Shown: piece by piece, positions 22,619 through 33,524 of the stretch
Layout: each line of letters starts with the position of its first letter
Numbering within the stretch: the first letter of the stretch is position 1
Assembly (NCBI GenBank): GCA_900491605.1
Contig: UESW01003830.1
Coordinates: forward strand, 1,023,404 to 1,087,403
Origin: Calamus simplicifolius
Lineage: Eukaryota; Streptophyta; Magnoliopsida; Arecales; Arecaceae
DNA length: 64,000 bases
Direction of reading: 5' to 3'
Notes under the pieces: model-generated
What the model saw: only the letters and a program-made list of their open reading frames with translations
The model's database searches: none
Told to the model about the DNA's origin: nothing
Position numbers and translations under genes: made by a program

Positions 22619-22946
22619 CAAAAAAGGGGAGAGATAAGTGTATATGCATAAAGAAAGAGAATATAAGAAAAGAAAAAGAAAAAAAGAAGAGAAATTTTGA
22701 GAAAAAAATTTTCAAAAATTCAATTAGGGGGAGTTATTCAATGCAGGGGGAGCTTAATAAATTTCTCCATATAAAAGTTAAATCATTTTGATTGATGTCA
22801 AGTTTTTTTTTTTATTCATTTTGAATATTGGCATCAAATTCTCTATTAGGAAGTCTCTAAGCTTTAACAATGTCTATAATTCTCAATTCAAATGAATTTT
22901 TAATGCATATACTCAAAGTTTTTGTCATCATCAAAAAGGGGGAGAT
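22619..22946 (+). promoter_or_regulatory. Copia-1 polypurine tracts
   Basis: The functional tract AAAAAGGGGGAGAT abuts the 3' LTR at 22946. Additional purine tracts are at 22619-22636 (AAAAAAGGGGAGAGA), 22725-22733 and 22745-22752 (GGGGGAG). Multiple tracts upstream of the 3' LTR are a known Sirevirus trait. Confidence 0.75.
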
Positions 22947-24336
22947 TGTTGACCCAATTGAGGATTTTGATGATTAACAAAACTATTTGAGTATAACATT
23001 TGATGTTACTAATGATTTTGATTAAGTTTTTCAGATTATAAGTCTATTTGATGATCAAAATCAAGAGGAAATCAAGTTCTGGTTTGAATCTAATGTCAAG
23101 GTAAGACTGCAGACATTAGAGTCGACACATGGAATCGCAGAGCCGACTCCGAAAAACGGCACAGACTTAGAGTCGACTCCGGGACTGTGAGAGCCGACTC
23201 TATCAGAAAAACAGAACGATGGATTTTCAGGCCACGACTTAGAGTCGACTCCCAGACTGTTAGAGTCGACTCAGAGAGAAGAATTTTGTGTCGACCCCAG
23301 AAAAGTCAGAGACGACTCCAGATCGAGCGGATTAAATTATTTCGAGTTAGAGCCGACTCCAGAAAAGTTAGAGCCGACTCCAGAATGTCAGACACGGCTC
23401 CAGAACTGTCAGAACGACTCTAAACTTTATCTTTATCTATTTTAATCCCAACGGCTATTGTTATTTATGGATCTAATCCTTTTACACTTGCTTCTAACGG
23501 ATAGTTTCAAACTATTTATGGATTAATCGGATCTATAAGAAGAGGGTTGATTGCATCCCAAAAGAAGAGACAAGAAAGAGCAAAAAGAAAAGAATAGAGA
23601 AAATCTTTGAGATCTATCAGAAAAGAAAAGAGGGAAAACCTGTAAGGAAAGATCATACTCATTCCCCAAAAAGAAGAGAAGAGATTCCAAGCCTTTGCTG
23701 TTCTATTTAGAAGAAATCTCAAGAGAAGGAAGAAGCCCTAGTTTTTCTGATCTTCTGAGTCTCAAGAGCATATTCAAAGGAAGATCCATTCAAAGGAAGA
23801 GAAGGAAGAAGCCACCAAGATCTTCGAATCAGGCTTTGGTTCCTAATCTCTTATTATTGTTTCATTATTGTATATTTGCTCATTGAAGGAGCAGTTTGCT
23901 TTGTAAAATCAAATACTGTTTGCTGGGTCAATCTGGTGATTGATTCAGTTGAGGCTGTTAGCCTTGTGCAAGCATTAGCTTGTGGTTTTAGGTTTTGTGC
24001 TGGTGAGCCTTGAAAACCAGCTGGGTTCGTTGTGCACCCGGGAAAACAACAAGTTCGAGTTGTGAGCTTGCAAAACAACTCTGCTGTAATCAGTTTGATT
24101 ATAGTGTGGACCCAAGAGGTACTTGGGAGTGGACGTAGGTGTAGGTACACCGAACCACTATAAAATCTATTGTGTTTGCCGTGATTGTCTCTTTATCTTC
24201 AACTCTCTATTTATAGTTGCTTAGTTTTAAATGTGTGAATCTAAGTTTTTATTTCCGCTGGGGGTTATCTTTCAAAAGAGTTTAATTTTTGAAAAACCCA
24301 ATTCACCCCCCTCTTGGGTTGCTATCTGGACCAACA
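22947..24336 (+). repeat. Copia-1 3' LTR
   Basis: 1390 bp, nearly identical to the 5' LTR. Small indels are visible, for example a shortened palindrome segment near 23270. Confidence 0.93.
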
Positions 24337-24755
24337 TGACTTGAACGACTCAGGGGGCATCGCCGTGCCGGGGCTGAGTGGTGTCCCATGGGCCGCGATG
24401 CCAGTGAGGTCCTTTTGAACCACCTCGGGGTTTAAGAACCGCTGCGAGGGGTGACTCGATCGGTTATGGAGCCTTAGGGACTTGAACGACTCGGGGGCAC
24501 CGCCGTGCCGGGGTCAGAGTGGTGTCCCATGGGCCGCGATGCTGGTGAGGTTTAAGAATCGCTGCGAGGGGCGACTCGATCGGTTACAGAGCCTTAGGGA
24601 CTTGAACGACTCGGAGGCACTGCCGTGCAGGGCTGAGTGGTGTCCCATGGGCCGCAATGTCGGCGAGGTCCTTTTGAACTGCCTTGGGGTTTAAGAACCA
24701 CTGCGAGGGGTGACTCGACCGGTTACGGAGCCTTAGGGACTTGAACAACTCGGGG
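24337..24755. repeat. ~140-bp tandem array of Tat-1, part 2
   Basis: Continues the unit broken by Copia-1. CATGGG is at 24387, 24528 and 24646; the last step is 118 because that unit lost about 22 bp. Confidence 0.9.
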
Positions 24756-25091
24756 TGTTGAAAGATTATTGAAAAATTATATGCCCCAATCCTTTTGATT
24801 TTGATGATTACTAAAAGCCATTAGTTTATTTACATGTGCAATAAATTTATTTGAATAATCAATGAGAATGTTAAAGTTTGACATTAATCATTTTGAAAGT
24901 AACTTTAAGCTCAATGTTTAAACTTTCAAAAAGAAATTTTATAATTCATAGATTAATCAATGAGTTTTTGGAATGCTTCTTGAATTAATTCTTAATGTCA
25001 ATTTTATTGAATTCAAGTCAAAACAATAATTTAAAATGAATCTGGAACGATTTTAAAGTGAATCAGAAAACTTTCTGATTTTTGATACGTT

Positions 25092-25420
25092 CCGGAGCCG
25101 ACTCATGAGTTTCAGAGTCGACTCCCCTCAGAGAACAGAAATGTCTATCTGTCTCGAGTCGACCCACGTAATTTCACGAGTCGACCCCCGATTTTGTCGA
25201 GCCGACTCCATGACTGTGCGAGTCGACTCCGCTCAGACACCAGAGGTGTATTTTTCTGAGCACTTCGTGAGTTGACCCCCAACTATTCATGAGTCGACCC
25301 CCAACTTTCAGGAGTCGACACTTTACTTTTGGTGAGTCGACCCCCAAACTTTCTGAGCATTTCTATTTTTAGTATAACGAGCTCGAGCCGACTCGGGAAA
25401 AGCATGAGTCGACTCCAACA
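25092..25420. repeat. GAGTCGACTC palindrome array in Copia-2 LTR
   Basis: About twelve copies of GAGTCGACTC, GAGCCGACTC and GAGTCGACCCCC within 330 bp, sited in U3 upstream of the TATA box. Repeated in the 3' LTR at about 33861-34190, where several CG are now TG. Confidence 0.85.
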
Positions 25421-25523
25421 AATCTGAGCGAGATTTTTACGGATGCCAACTCAGCTCCAATGGTAAGTTTTTTGATTAACGGCTATTTTTCTTTGTCTCT
25501 AACGGCTATATTCTTGCAGAATC

Positions 25524-25531
25524 TATAAATA
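25524..25531 (+). promoter_or_regulatory. Copia-2 LTR TATA box
   Basis: TATAAATA in GAATCTATAAATAGAGAAGC, with the 3' LTR copy at 34293-34300. Transcription start is expected about 30 bases downstream. Confidence 0.75.
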
Positions 25532-26415
25532 GAGAAGCTGTTTTCAAATCCAAGAGAGACATATAGAGAGATATTTATTTCAAAGAAAAAGAAGAGAAAA
25601 ATTAGAAAAACAGAGCTTTAGTTGAAAAAATCCGTGATTCAAAATAGAGTGAAAGAAAGAGTGTGAAATCAAAGGAAGTTCCTTCTGTGTTCAAGCTCAA
25701 ATCCAAGGAAGCTTCTGAAGAAAATCCAAGTGCTATTCAAGAGTATCTCAAGAGATTTCCACCGCTCAAAGAAAAGAGGAAAAGCCCAAATCAACTCCAA
25801 CTCATCTTCCGTGAAGAATCCAAGCTGAGGCCGGGTTCTACACTTCAAAGGAGTTGAAGAAAAGAAGAAAAGCTCAAAGCCAACCAACTGCAAATCAGGC
25901 TTATCTAAACTCTATTCTTACAATTGTTTATCTGCTCATTAAGGAGCATTGTAACTAAACAAACAATATTTCTATTCTTTGTGTCTAGCTCAATCTGGGG
26001 GATTGAACTAGAGGAGGTAGTCTTACCTCAGTTCAAGCTTGGTTAAGCTTGGGTTAAGGGTTTTTGTGCTGGTGAGCCCTTGAAAACCAGCTGGGTTTGT
26101 TGTGTGCCCGGGAAAACAACAAGTTTGAGTTGTGAGCTTAAAAAACAACTCTGCTGTAATCTAGGGTGATTATGGTGTGGACCCAAGTGAATCTTGGGAG
26201 TGGACGTAGGTGTTGGATACACCGAACCACTATAAAATCCTTAGTGTTTGCCGTGATCTATTGTCTCTATCTCTATCTCTGTTTTATTCACTACAATTTA
26301 TCTTTGCTTTGCATTTGTCTTCATTCATCTCAAGCTAATTAATTTAAAAGGCTAATTTTTTAAAGAACCCAATTCACCCCCCCCCCCCTCTTGGGTTGTC
26401 ATCTGGGCCAACAAT

Positions 26416-26427
26416 TGGTATCAGAGC
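26416..26427 (+). promoter_or_regulatory. Copia-2 primer binding site
   Basis: TGGTATCAGAGC, initiator methionine tRNA type, two bases after the LTR end. Confidence 0.95.
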
Positions 26428-26474
26428 TAGTGCTCATTAGATTTTGATCACACGATCAAGAGCTAAAGTTCCAA

Positions 26475-28133
26475 ATGGCAACACAAGTTGGTTCTTTTGC
26501 TGAAGGTCATTCTACGAATAGACCTCCACTTTTTAATGGCTCAAATTATTCCTATTGGAAAGCTAGAATGAGGATATTCATTCAAGCTTCTGATTATGAG
26601 CTATGGGGTGTTATAATCAATGGACCTAGTACACCCACACATGTTATAGAAGGCACTATTGTTCCTAAGCCCGAAAGGGACTGGAATGATAATGATAGGA
26701 AAATGGCACAGCTCAATGCTAAGGCCATGAATGTTTTATATTGTTCTCTTGATGCTAATGAATTTAATCGTATCTCTACTTGTAATTCTGCTAAAGAGAT
26801 ATGGGATAGATTAGAGGTTACCCATGAGGGAACCAACCAAGTTAAAGAATCTAAGATTAATATACTTGTGCATAAATATGAATTATTTAGCATGGAACAA
26901 TCTGAAACCATTGCATGCATGTACACAAGATTCACAGATATTGTAAATGGTTTGAAAAGTCTTGGTAAGACATATACTAACTCTGAACTTGTTCGAAAAA
27001 TTCTTAGGTCATTACCAAGATCATGGGAAGCAAAAATGACTGCAATCCAAGAAGCTAAGGACCTCAACACTTTACCCTTAGAGGAGCTTCTAGGATCCCT
27101 TGTGACCCATGAGCTGACTATGAGGCAGCATGTTGAGGACTCAAAGAAAAAGAAAGTTATTGCCCTCAAAGCTGCAAAAGAAGAAGAGAGCAGCAGTGAT
27201 GATGATGATGATAATGATGAGGAGACTGCTCTCTTAGAAAAGAAATTTAAGAGATTTATGAGGAGAAAGAAACCCTTCCACAAGAAAAAATTTGGAGCTA
27301 AGTGGGAAGGAGAAAAGGATAAAAATAAGGACAAGGACAAAGAAAAAGAAAAAGACCCCTTGACTTGCTATGAATGTAATAAATCGGGGCACTTTAGAAA
27401 TGAATGTCCTAGATTGAAGAAAGCCTACAAAAAGAAAAAGAAGGCTTATATGGCGACATGGAGTGACAGCGAGGAATCTTCTTCCGAAGAAGAAGAGCAA
27501 AAGGAAGTCGCAAATGTATGCTTTATGGCGGACGATAATGACGAGGTATGTTCCGACAACCCTTGCGATGAATTTACTTTCGATGAACTTTTTGATGCCT
27601 TTAATGAACTTGTTGGGGACTTTAAAATTTTGAAAAAGAAATATAAGTTTTTGAAAAATGAAAACTTAGCCTTCATTCATGAAAAAGAAAATCTTAACAA
27701 TGAAATTAAGAAACTTAAATCTGAAAATGAAATTTTAATGAATGAAAAGGAATCAATCTCAAATGAAAAAGATAAACTAAAGGATGAGGTTGAAAAACAT
27801 AAAAACATAGTTGATAAGTTTACATTAAGTTCAATTAAATTAGACATGTTGTTAAATAGTCAAAAAGCTATTTTTGACAAAGCCGGATTAGGATATAACA
27901 CTTTAAGGAAACAAAAATCACTTAAAAATATTTTTGTAAGTGCTGGCCAAAGTAATTTCACATGCTTTAAATGTAATCAAAAAGGGCATAAATCATATGA
28001 ATGTAAAAATCTGAAACCTAATAAAAACTTAAATGTTAAAGGGAAGAAAATATGGGTTCCGAAAGGAACAATATTTGTTGGTACTAACCATGAAGGACCC
28101 AAGAAAGCTTGGGTACCTAAACATAAAGTCTGA
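26475..28133 (+). CDS. gag: Copia-2 Gag, intact 552-residue ORF
   Basis: Nucleocapsid protein that packages element RNA in cytoplasmic virus-like particles. It is a single uninterrupted frame from ATG 26475, 48 bases after the primer site. The N-terminal Gag core (about residues 1-220) has STNRPPLFNGSNYSYWKARM, KEIWDRLEVTHEGTNQVKES and LRSLPRSWEAKMTAIQEA. A lysine-rich stretch follows, then zinc knuckle 1 CYECNKSGHFRNEC (about residues 297-310), an acidic SDSEESSSEEEE segment, a coiled coil (about 380-460) and knuckle 2 CFKCNQKGHKSYEC (about 497-510). Two knuckles and a long C-terminal tail are usual for Sireviruses. The stop at 28131-28133 precedes pol, which lies in the +1 frame. Confidence 0.93.
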   Translation: MATQVGSFAEGHSTNRPPLFNGSNYSYWKARMRIFIQASDYELWGVIINGPSTPTHVIEGTIVPKPERDWNDNDRKMAQLNAKAMNVLYCSLDANEFNRISTCNSAKEIWDRLEVTHEGTNQVKESKINILVHKYELFSMEQSETIACMYTRFTDIVNGLKSLGKTYTNSELVRKILRSLPRSWEAKMTAIQEAKDLNTLPLEELLGSLVTHELTMRQHVEDSKKKKVIALKAAKEEESSSDDDDDNDEETALLEKKFKRFMRRKKPFHKKKFGAKWEGEKDKNKDKDKEKEKDPLTCYECNKSGHFRNECPRLKKAYKKKKKAYMATWSDSEESSSEEEEQKEVANVCFMADDNDEVCSDNPCDEFTFDELFDAFNELVGDFKILKKKYKFLKNENLAFIHEKENLNNEIKKLKSENEILMNEKESISNEKDKLKDEVEKHKNIVDKFTLSSIKLDMLLNSQKAIFDKAGLGYNTLRKQKSLKNIFVSAGQSNFTCFKCNQKGHKSYECKNLKPNKNLNVKGKKIWVPKGTIFVGTNHEGPKKAWVPKHKV

Positions 28134-28141
28134 TTTCATTG

Positions 28142-31100
28142 CAGGAATGTCTTGTGGCCAAGAGATCAAAGAGAAAGTGGTATCTTGATAGTGGCTGCTC
28201 AAGACATATGATGGGTGACAAAAAGAATTCATCACCCTAGAAGAAAAGAAAGGAGGAGTTGTTACATTTGGCGACAATGGCAAAGCCAAATCTTGGGGTT
28301 TGGTAACATTCAAATAACTCCCTCCATGTTTATTGAGAATGTACTTTATGTTGATGGTTTAAAATACAACTTAATTAGTATAAGTCAATTATGTGATAAA
28401 GGTTTTAAAGTATCTTTTGAATCTTCTTTATGCACTGTAACTAATCCCATTGATAATAGCATTGTTTTTATTGGAAATAGAAATGGCAATGTATATATGA
28501 TTGACTTAGATAATTTGTCTACCAATAACCATTGCTTAGTTGCTAATAATGCTAATAAATGAGACTAGTTGGTTGTGGCATCGAAGATTAGGTCACGCAA
28601 GCACACACCTAATTTCAAAACTAATTAGAATGGATTTAGTAAAAGGTTTACCTAAATTAGATTTTGAAAATAACAAAATATGTGATGCATGTCAGTTTGG
28701 AAAATAAACAAGAAGTTCTTTCAAATCTAAAAATATTGTTTCAACTTCTAGGCCACTAGAGCTACTTCACATGGACCTTTTTGGACCAACTAGAACCACA
28801 AGTCTAGGAGGAAAGAAATATGGTCTTGTGATAGTAGATGATTACTCTAGATTCACTTGGGTAATGTTTTTAGCTCACAAAGATGAGACTTTCTCGATAT
28901 TCATGAAATTCTTCAAGAAAGTAACAAATGAGAAAAACACTACCATAGTGTCTCTAAGAAGTGATCATGGAACTGAATTTGAAAATCACTTATTTGAAAG
29001 TTTTTGCAATGAAAATGTATTATCATAATTTTTCTGCACCTAGGACCCCACAACAAAATGGAGTAGTTGAAAGAAAAAATAGGACTCTAGAAGACATGGC
29101 CCGTACCATGCTATGTGAAAGTAAACTCCTGAAATACTTTTGGGCGGAAGCTATTAACACAGCATGTTACATCCTAAATAGAGCCTTAATAAGACCTATT
29201 TTAAAGAAAACACCTTATGAATTATGGCATGATAGAAAACCCAATATAAAATATTTTCATGCATTTGGTTGTAAATGTTTTGTTCACAATAATGGTAAAA
29301 ATAATTTAGGCAAATTTGATGCTAAATCTGATGAAGGAATATTCTTAGGATACTCAATAACTAGTAAAGCATATAGAGTATTTAACAAGAAAACTTTAGT
29401 TGTTGAAGAATCAATTCATGTAGTTTTTGATGAATCCTTAGCTATTCATTCTGAAAAATTTGATGATGAAGAGGATACAAACATAATTGAAAAAGATCTT
29501 GAAAAATTAAAAATTGATGTATCTTTAGATCAAGATCAAGATGCTAAAGATAATAATTCACCTAAGGATGATGATACTAACGCTAATCATAATGATGTAG
29601 ATCTACCTAGGGATTGGAGATATGCTTATAGTCACCCTAAGGAATTGATTATAGGTGATCCATCTCAAGGAATAAGAACTAGATCATCCATGAGAAACAT
29701 TAGTAATCATCTTGCATTTGTATCACAAATTGAACCTAAGACTATTGAAGAAGCTGAAAAAGATAATAATTGGATGTTAGCAATGCAAGAAGAATTAAAT
29801 CAATTTACAAGAAATAATGTATGGACCTTAGTTGAAAGACCTAAAAATCATTCAGTTATAGGATCAAAATGGATATTCAGAAATAAACTAGATGAAAATG
29901 GCATAGTAATTAGAAACAAAGCTAGATTGGTTGCAAAAGGATATAATCAAGAAGAAGGTATTGATTTTGATGAAACCTTTGCATCGGTAGCTAGATTAGA
30001 AGCCATTAGGTTATTACTTGCATTTGCATGTCATATGAATTTTAACTTATTTCAAATGGATGTAAAAAGTGCATTTCTAAATGGATTTATAAATGAAGAA
30101 GTATATGTAGAACAACCGCCAGGTTTTGAAGATCACGAATTTTTAAATCACGTCTTTAAATTGCACAAAGCACTATATGGTTTGAAACAAGCACCTAGAG
30201 CTTGGTATGATAGATTAAGTAAATTCTTAATTGAAAATGATTTTATAAGAGGAAATGTTGATAAAACCTTGTTTTTGAAAAAAAAGGTAAAGATTTATTA
30301 GTAGTTCAAATATATGTTGATGACATCATTTTCGGTGCTACTAACAATATTCTATGTCAAGAGTTTGCTAAGTTGATGCAGGGAGAATTTGAAATGAGCA
30401 TGATGGAAGAACTCAACTTCTTCCTTGGACTCCAAATCAAACAAAGCAAAGAGGGAATCTTCATCAACCAGACAAAATACACAATAGAAATCCTAAAGAA
30501 GTTTGGTATGGAATCAATTAAACCCCTCGGAACACCAATGAGTCCTTCATGCAAGCTGGATAAAGATGAAGAAGGTAAAAAGATTGATCAGAAATATTAT
30601 CGAGGTATAATCGGATCCTTACTTTACTTAACCGCAAGTAGACCAGATATAATGTTTGCTGTTTGCTTATGTGCTAGATTTCAGTCTGAACCTAAAGAAT
30701 CACATTTAATTGCTGTTAAAAGAATACTAAGATATGTAAGTGGAACAAAAAATGTAGGTTTATGGTATTCTAGAGACTCCACATTAAATTTGATTGCTTA
30801 CACTGATTCTGATTATGCTGGATGTAAGTTAGATAGAAAAAGCACAAGTGGTGCATGCCAATTCTTAGGAAGTAACTTAATCTCCTGGTTTAGCAAAAAG
30901 CAAAATTCAGTTGCATTATCAACTACTGAAGCTAAATATGTAGCAGCTGGAAGTTGCTGTGCTCAAATCCTATGGATTAAGCGACAACTTGAAGACTATG
31001 GTATCACACTTGATAAAACACCTATAAGATGTGATAACACAAGTGCAATTAATCTAACTAAAAATCCAATTCAACATTCTAGAACTAAACACATAGAAAT

Positions 31101-31260
31101 TAGATATCATTTTATAAGAGAACATGTTGCAAATAATGAAATTTGTCTTGACTATGTTAACACTGAAGAACAATTAGCAGACATATTTACAAAACCCTTA
31201 AGTGAAGAAAGATTCTGTTATCTTAGAGAAGAGTTAGGGATTTGTGATCCATTAGAATGA
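28142..31260 (+). pseudogene. pol: Copia-2 pol (protease, integrase, RT, RNase H)
   Basis: Protease WYLDSGCSRHMMG begins at 28178 and is frameshifted at about 28222. The integrase zinc region CDACQFGK is followed by a TAA at 28705-28707 where Copia-1 has CAA, a C-to-T change. Catalytic segments HMDLFGP, RSDHGTEF and NGVVERKNR are present. A net 2-base loss near 29018 shifts frame inside the integrase. RT has FNLFQMDVKSAFLNG and LYGLKQAPRAWYDRL. One A is missing from an A-run at about 30278-30286 before YVDDIIFG. RNase H keeps TDSDYAGC, but STAEAEYV reads STTEAKYV, so a usual acidic residue is changed to lysine. It ends EERFCYLREELGICDPLE. Confidence 0.95.
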
Positions 31261-31436
31261 ATTTAAAACCCCTAAGGAGATTTATCTAAGATTCTTTCAA
31301 ATCCTTGATCTTTAAGAAAATCTTATCTAGAATTCACATCTAATTGATCAATACAAATCTAATGATTATTTTATCAATTTTCATGATCATATTCCGGACG
31401 CATTTCAGAAATTTCATGTTTTTGCTCTGAAATGGT

Positions 31437-31632
31437 CTCGGAGCCGACTTGGTGCGTATCGGAGTCGACTCCTGGTTTCTGCTGAAACTCTCGGGTCGAC
31501 CCCTTCTCGGCGCGAGTCGACTCCACTTCGGAATGGTTTTCTGTGACTGTCCGGAGTCGACTCCTTGCTTTGTGCGAGCCGACTCGAAGTGGTCCCAGGT
31601 TGATTTATCTAGGGCAGAGTCGACTCGCCGTT
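31437..31632. repeat. GAGTCGAC motif cluster downstream of Copia-2 pol
   Basis: Seven copies such as GGAGCCGACTTGG, GGAGTCGACTCCT and GAGTCGACTCG between pol and the third ORF, at the same place as in Copia-1. Confidence 0.8.
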
Positions 31633-31726
31633 CATTTCAAACTTTCCAATCTCTCAAAATACTCTCCAAAATATCTTCAGACCCTTCCAAATTTCAAAAT
31701 CACTAATTAATACTTCCAATCGACCA

Positions 31727-33123
31727 ATGGCACCCAAAACTCGAGGTTCCAATCTTGCTGCGGCCGGTGTGAAGAGAAAGAGGGCCGTGAGGAAGACGAT
31801 GAGGCGTCCAGTTCGTGAACCTTCTCCAAGCACGGATTCCACTTCGTCTTCAACCCCCAATGCTTCTCCAGCCACTACTACTTCTCAGGTAGATAGATTA
31901 GCAGATAGAATCATCACCACGGGTAGGAAAGTGGATTTTGAACTTTTTGAAGCAGAGGGATTTTTATTAGGGAGACAATTGATAGAGATGGGATGGGAGA
32001 AGATCTGTTCACTGGATTGCCCTACGTATCCCGCTCTTGTGAAGGAGTTTTATAAGAACTTGTCTAGAGGAGATCATGGTCTCATAAGCACTGTGAGAGG
32101 TAATAGGATCTCTGTGACTGTAGAGCTTTTGTCTAGACTATTGGATCTACCCTTATCAGGGACTGCCACATTTTCTTCTGAAGACCGAAGCCCTGCTCTT
32201 GCTAGATTATTAAACCGAGATGTTGTAGGTTTTGAAGAAGTTTTTGCCAACCAATTATCATTAGAACTGAGATTGCTTCATAACATTTGCAGTAGGATAC
32301 TTTTTCCCAAGATTGGAAGATTTGATTATGTATCTGAAAGGGACATCTTTGTGATGGATGCTATTGTTACGGGCAAACCAATAAACCTTCCCAGTATGAT
32401 TCTTTGGTACATTGCTGACTGTGGAGGAAAAAGAAATCAAGCTTGCCCTATGGTATGATCCTCACCAAGATCTTCCAGAGTCAAGGAATTGTTATATCTA
32501 ACAGTGAGCCAATGAGGAACCTGAGGCATACAGACTTTTATAGCTTGGCCACCATTCATCGGATGGGTTTTATTAAGAAAAATGGAAAATGAGAGAGGAA
32601 AGGATTAGAAGAGGGAGCTACGGATGTTGATGCACCAGGTCCTTCAGTTAGACACTATTCACCTGCACCTCCGAGCCCTCCTACTTCTGCCCCTGCTCCT
32701 GCCCCCGCTCCATCATTTGATCAAGCTTCATCCTCTTCTGCTGGCTTCTCAGATCTACAATTAATGCAACTCAAAGGATTACTTGATGATCAATCAGAAA
32801 AACTTAAATCAGAGTTTGAGAATAAGTTCATGAATCTAAAGGAGACTCTATACTCACTTGATGATCGGATCACTAAAATTGAGTCTACTCTCTGCACTTC
32901 TTCGGAATCTTTAAGTGGAGATCTCAAGAACATTTTTGAAGAGCTTAAAGATATTTGCGGAGATGGCGAAACCTACTCTAAAAGCAATGCGGAGCTACAA
33001 GATAAAATCTTAACTGCTTGCACCTTTGTAGATGAGAGACTAAAGGATTATGTGAAATTACAGACTGATGGAATGAAGAACATAGTTGATCATTTGACAA
33101 GGATTGTTAGAACTCATTTCTAA
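31727..33123 (+). pseudogene. Copia-2 third ORF (putative plant transposon protein-like)
   Basis: Begins MAPKTRGSNLAAAGVKRKRA, a basic start followed by a serine-rich linker. A globular domain runs from about residue 55 to 240 (VDFELFEAEGFLLGR, MGWEKICSLDCPTYPALVKE, NRISVTVELLSRLLDLPLSG, RDIFVMDAIVTGKPINLPS). This matches the layout of the plant transposon-protein family (PF20167-like). The frame is lost at about 32447 and continues in another frame (ILTKIFQSQGIVISNSEP, IHRMGF) to a stop at 32590-32592 where tryptophan is likely. It then has a proline/alanine linker and a helical, probably coiled-coil tail (32764-33123). Function unknown. A link to envelope-like ORFs of Sireviruses is by position only. 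Confidence 0.62.
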
Positions 33124-33314
33124 TGTATTAGATTTTCAATCCTTACTATGTATTGAAGTTATTGCTATATTTTACATTTTGATATCAATGTATTAGACAC
33201 TTTAATGTATTAGACTCTTTGATGAAATGAAATGTCTATTTTGATTACTCAATGTAATTCTTTCTATCAACGAATGAATGAATGTTTATGCTTCTCTACC
33301 TTTTTGTTGATAAC

Positions 33315-33524
33315 AAAAAAGGGGGAGAGTTTTATAGTTTTATGATTGAATATGCATATGAGAAAATCAAATTAATCAATGAGATAATTAATTGAATGAT
33401 TAAGTTTCATAGGGGGAGCTACCTCATTCAGGGGGAGCCTAAGCCTATTTATGAAATCGAAATAAATTCACAAATCACTCTTGCATAAACTCAATGTTTT
33501 TGTCATCATCAAAAAGGGGGAGAT
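33315..33524 (+). promoter_or_regulatory. Copia-2 polypurine tracts
   Basis: The terminal tract AAAAAGGGGGAGAT ends at 33524, next to the 3' LTR. Extra tracts lie at 33315-33329 (AAAAAAGGGGGAGAG), 33411-33418 and 33431-33437 (GGGGGAG). Confidence 0.75.

Larger units (their letters stand above)
14309..24336 (+). mobile_element. Copia-1: Sirevirus-type (SIRE/Maximus) LTR element
   Basis: 10,028 bp. The LTRs are 14309-15711 and 22947-24336, starting TGTTGACCCA and ending GGACCAACA. Initiator-Met primer site is at 15714-15725 and a purine tract before 22947. Flanks are GGACT (14304-14308) and TGACT (24337-24341), a 5-bp target duplication with one change. The order gag, protease, integrase, RT, RNase H defines Copia. 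Two CCHC knuckles in Gag, a long third ORF after pol and several purine tracts fit the Sirevirus lineage. Pol and gag are frameshifted. Confidence 0.93.
24756..26413 (+). repeat. Copia-2 5' LTR
   Basis: 1658 bp. GAGTCGAC/GAGCCGAC motif array at about 25092-25420. Canonical TATA box follows at 25524-25531. Confidence 0.94.

Noticed and set aside
26594..27340. 248-codon minus-strand frame
   Set aside because: Exact shadow of the intact Copia-2 gag on the plus strand.
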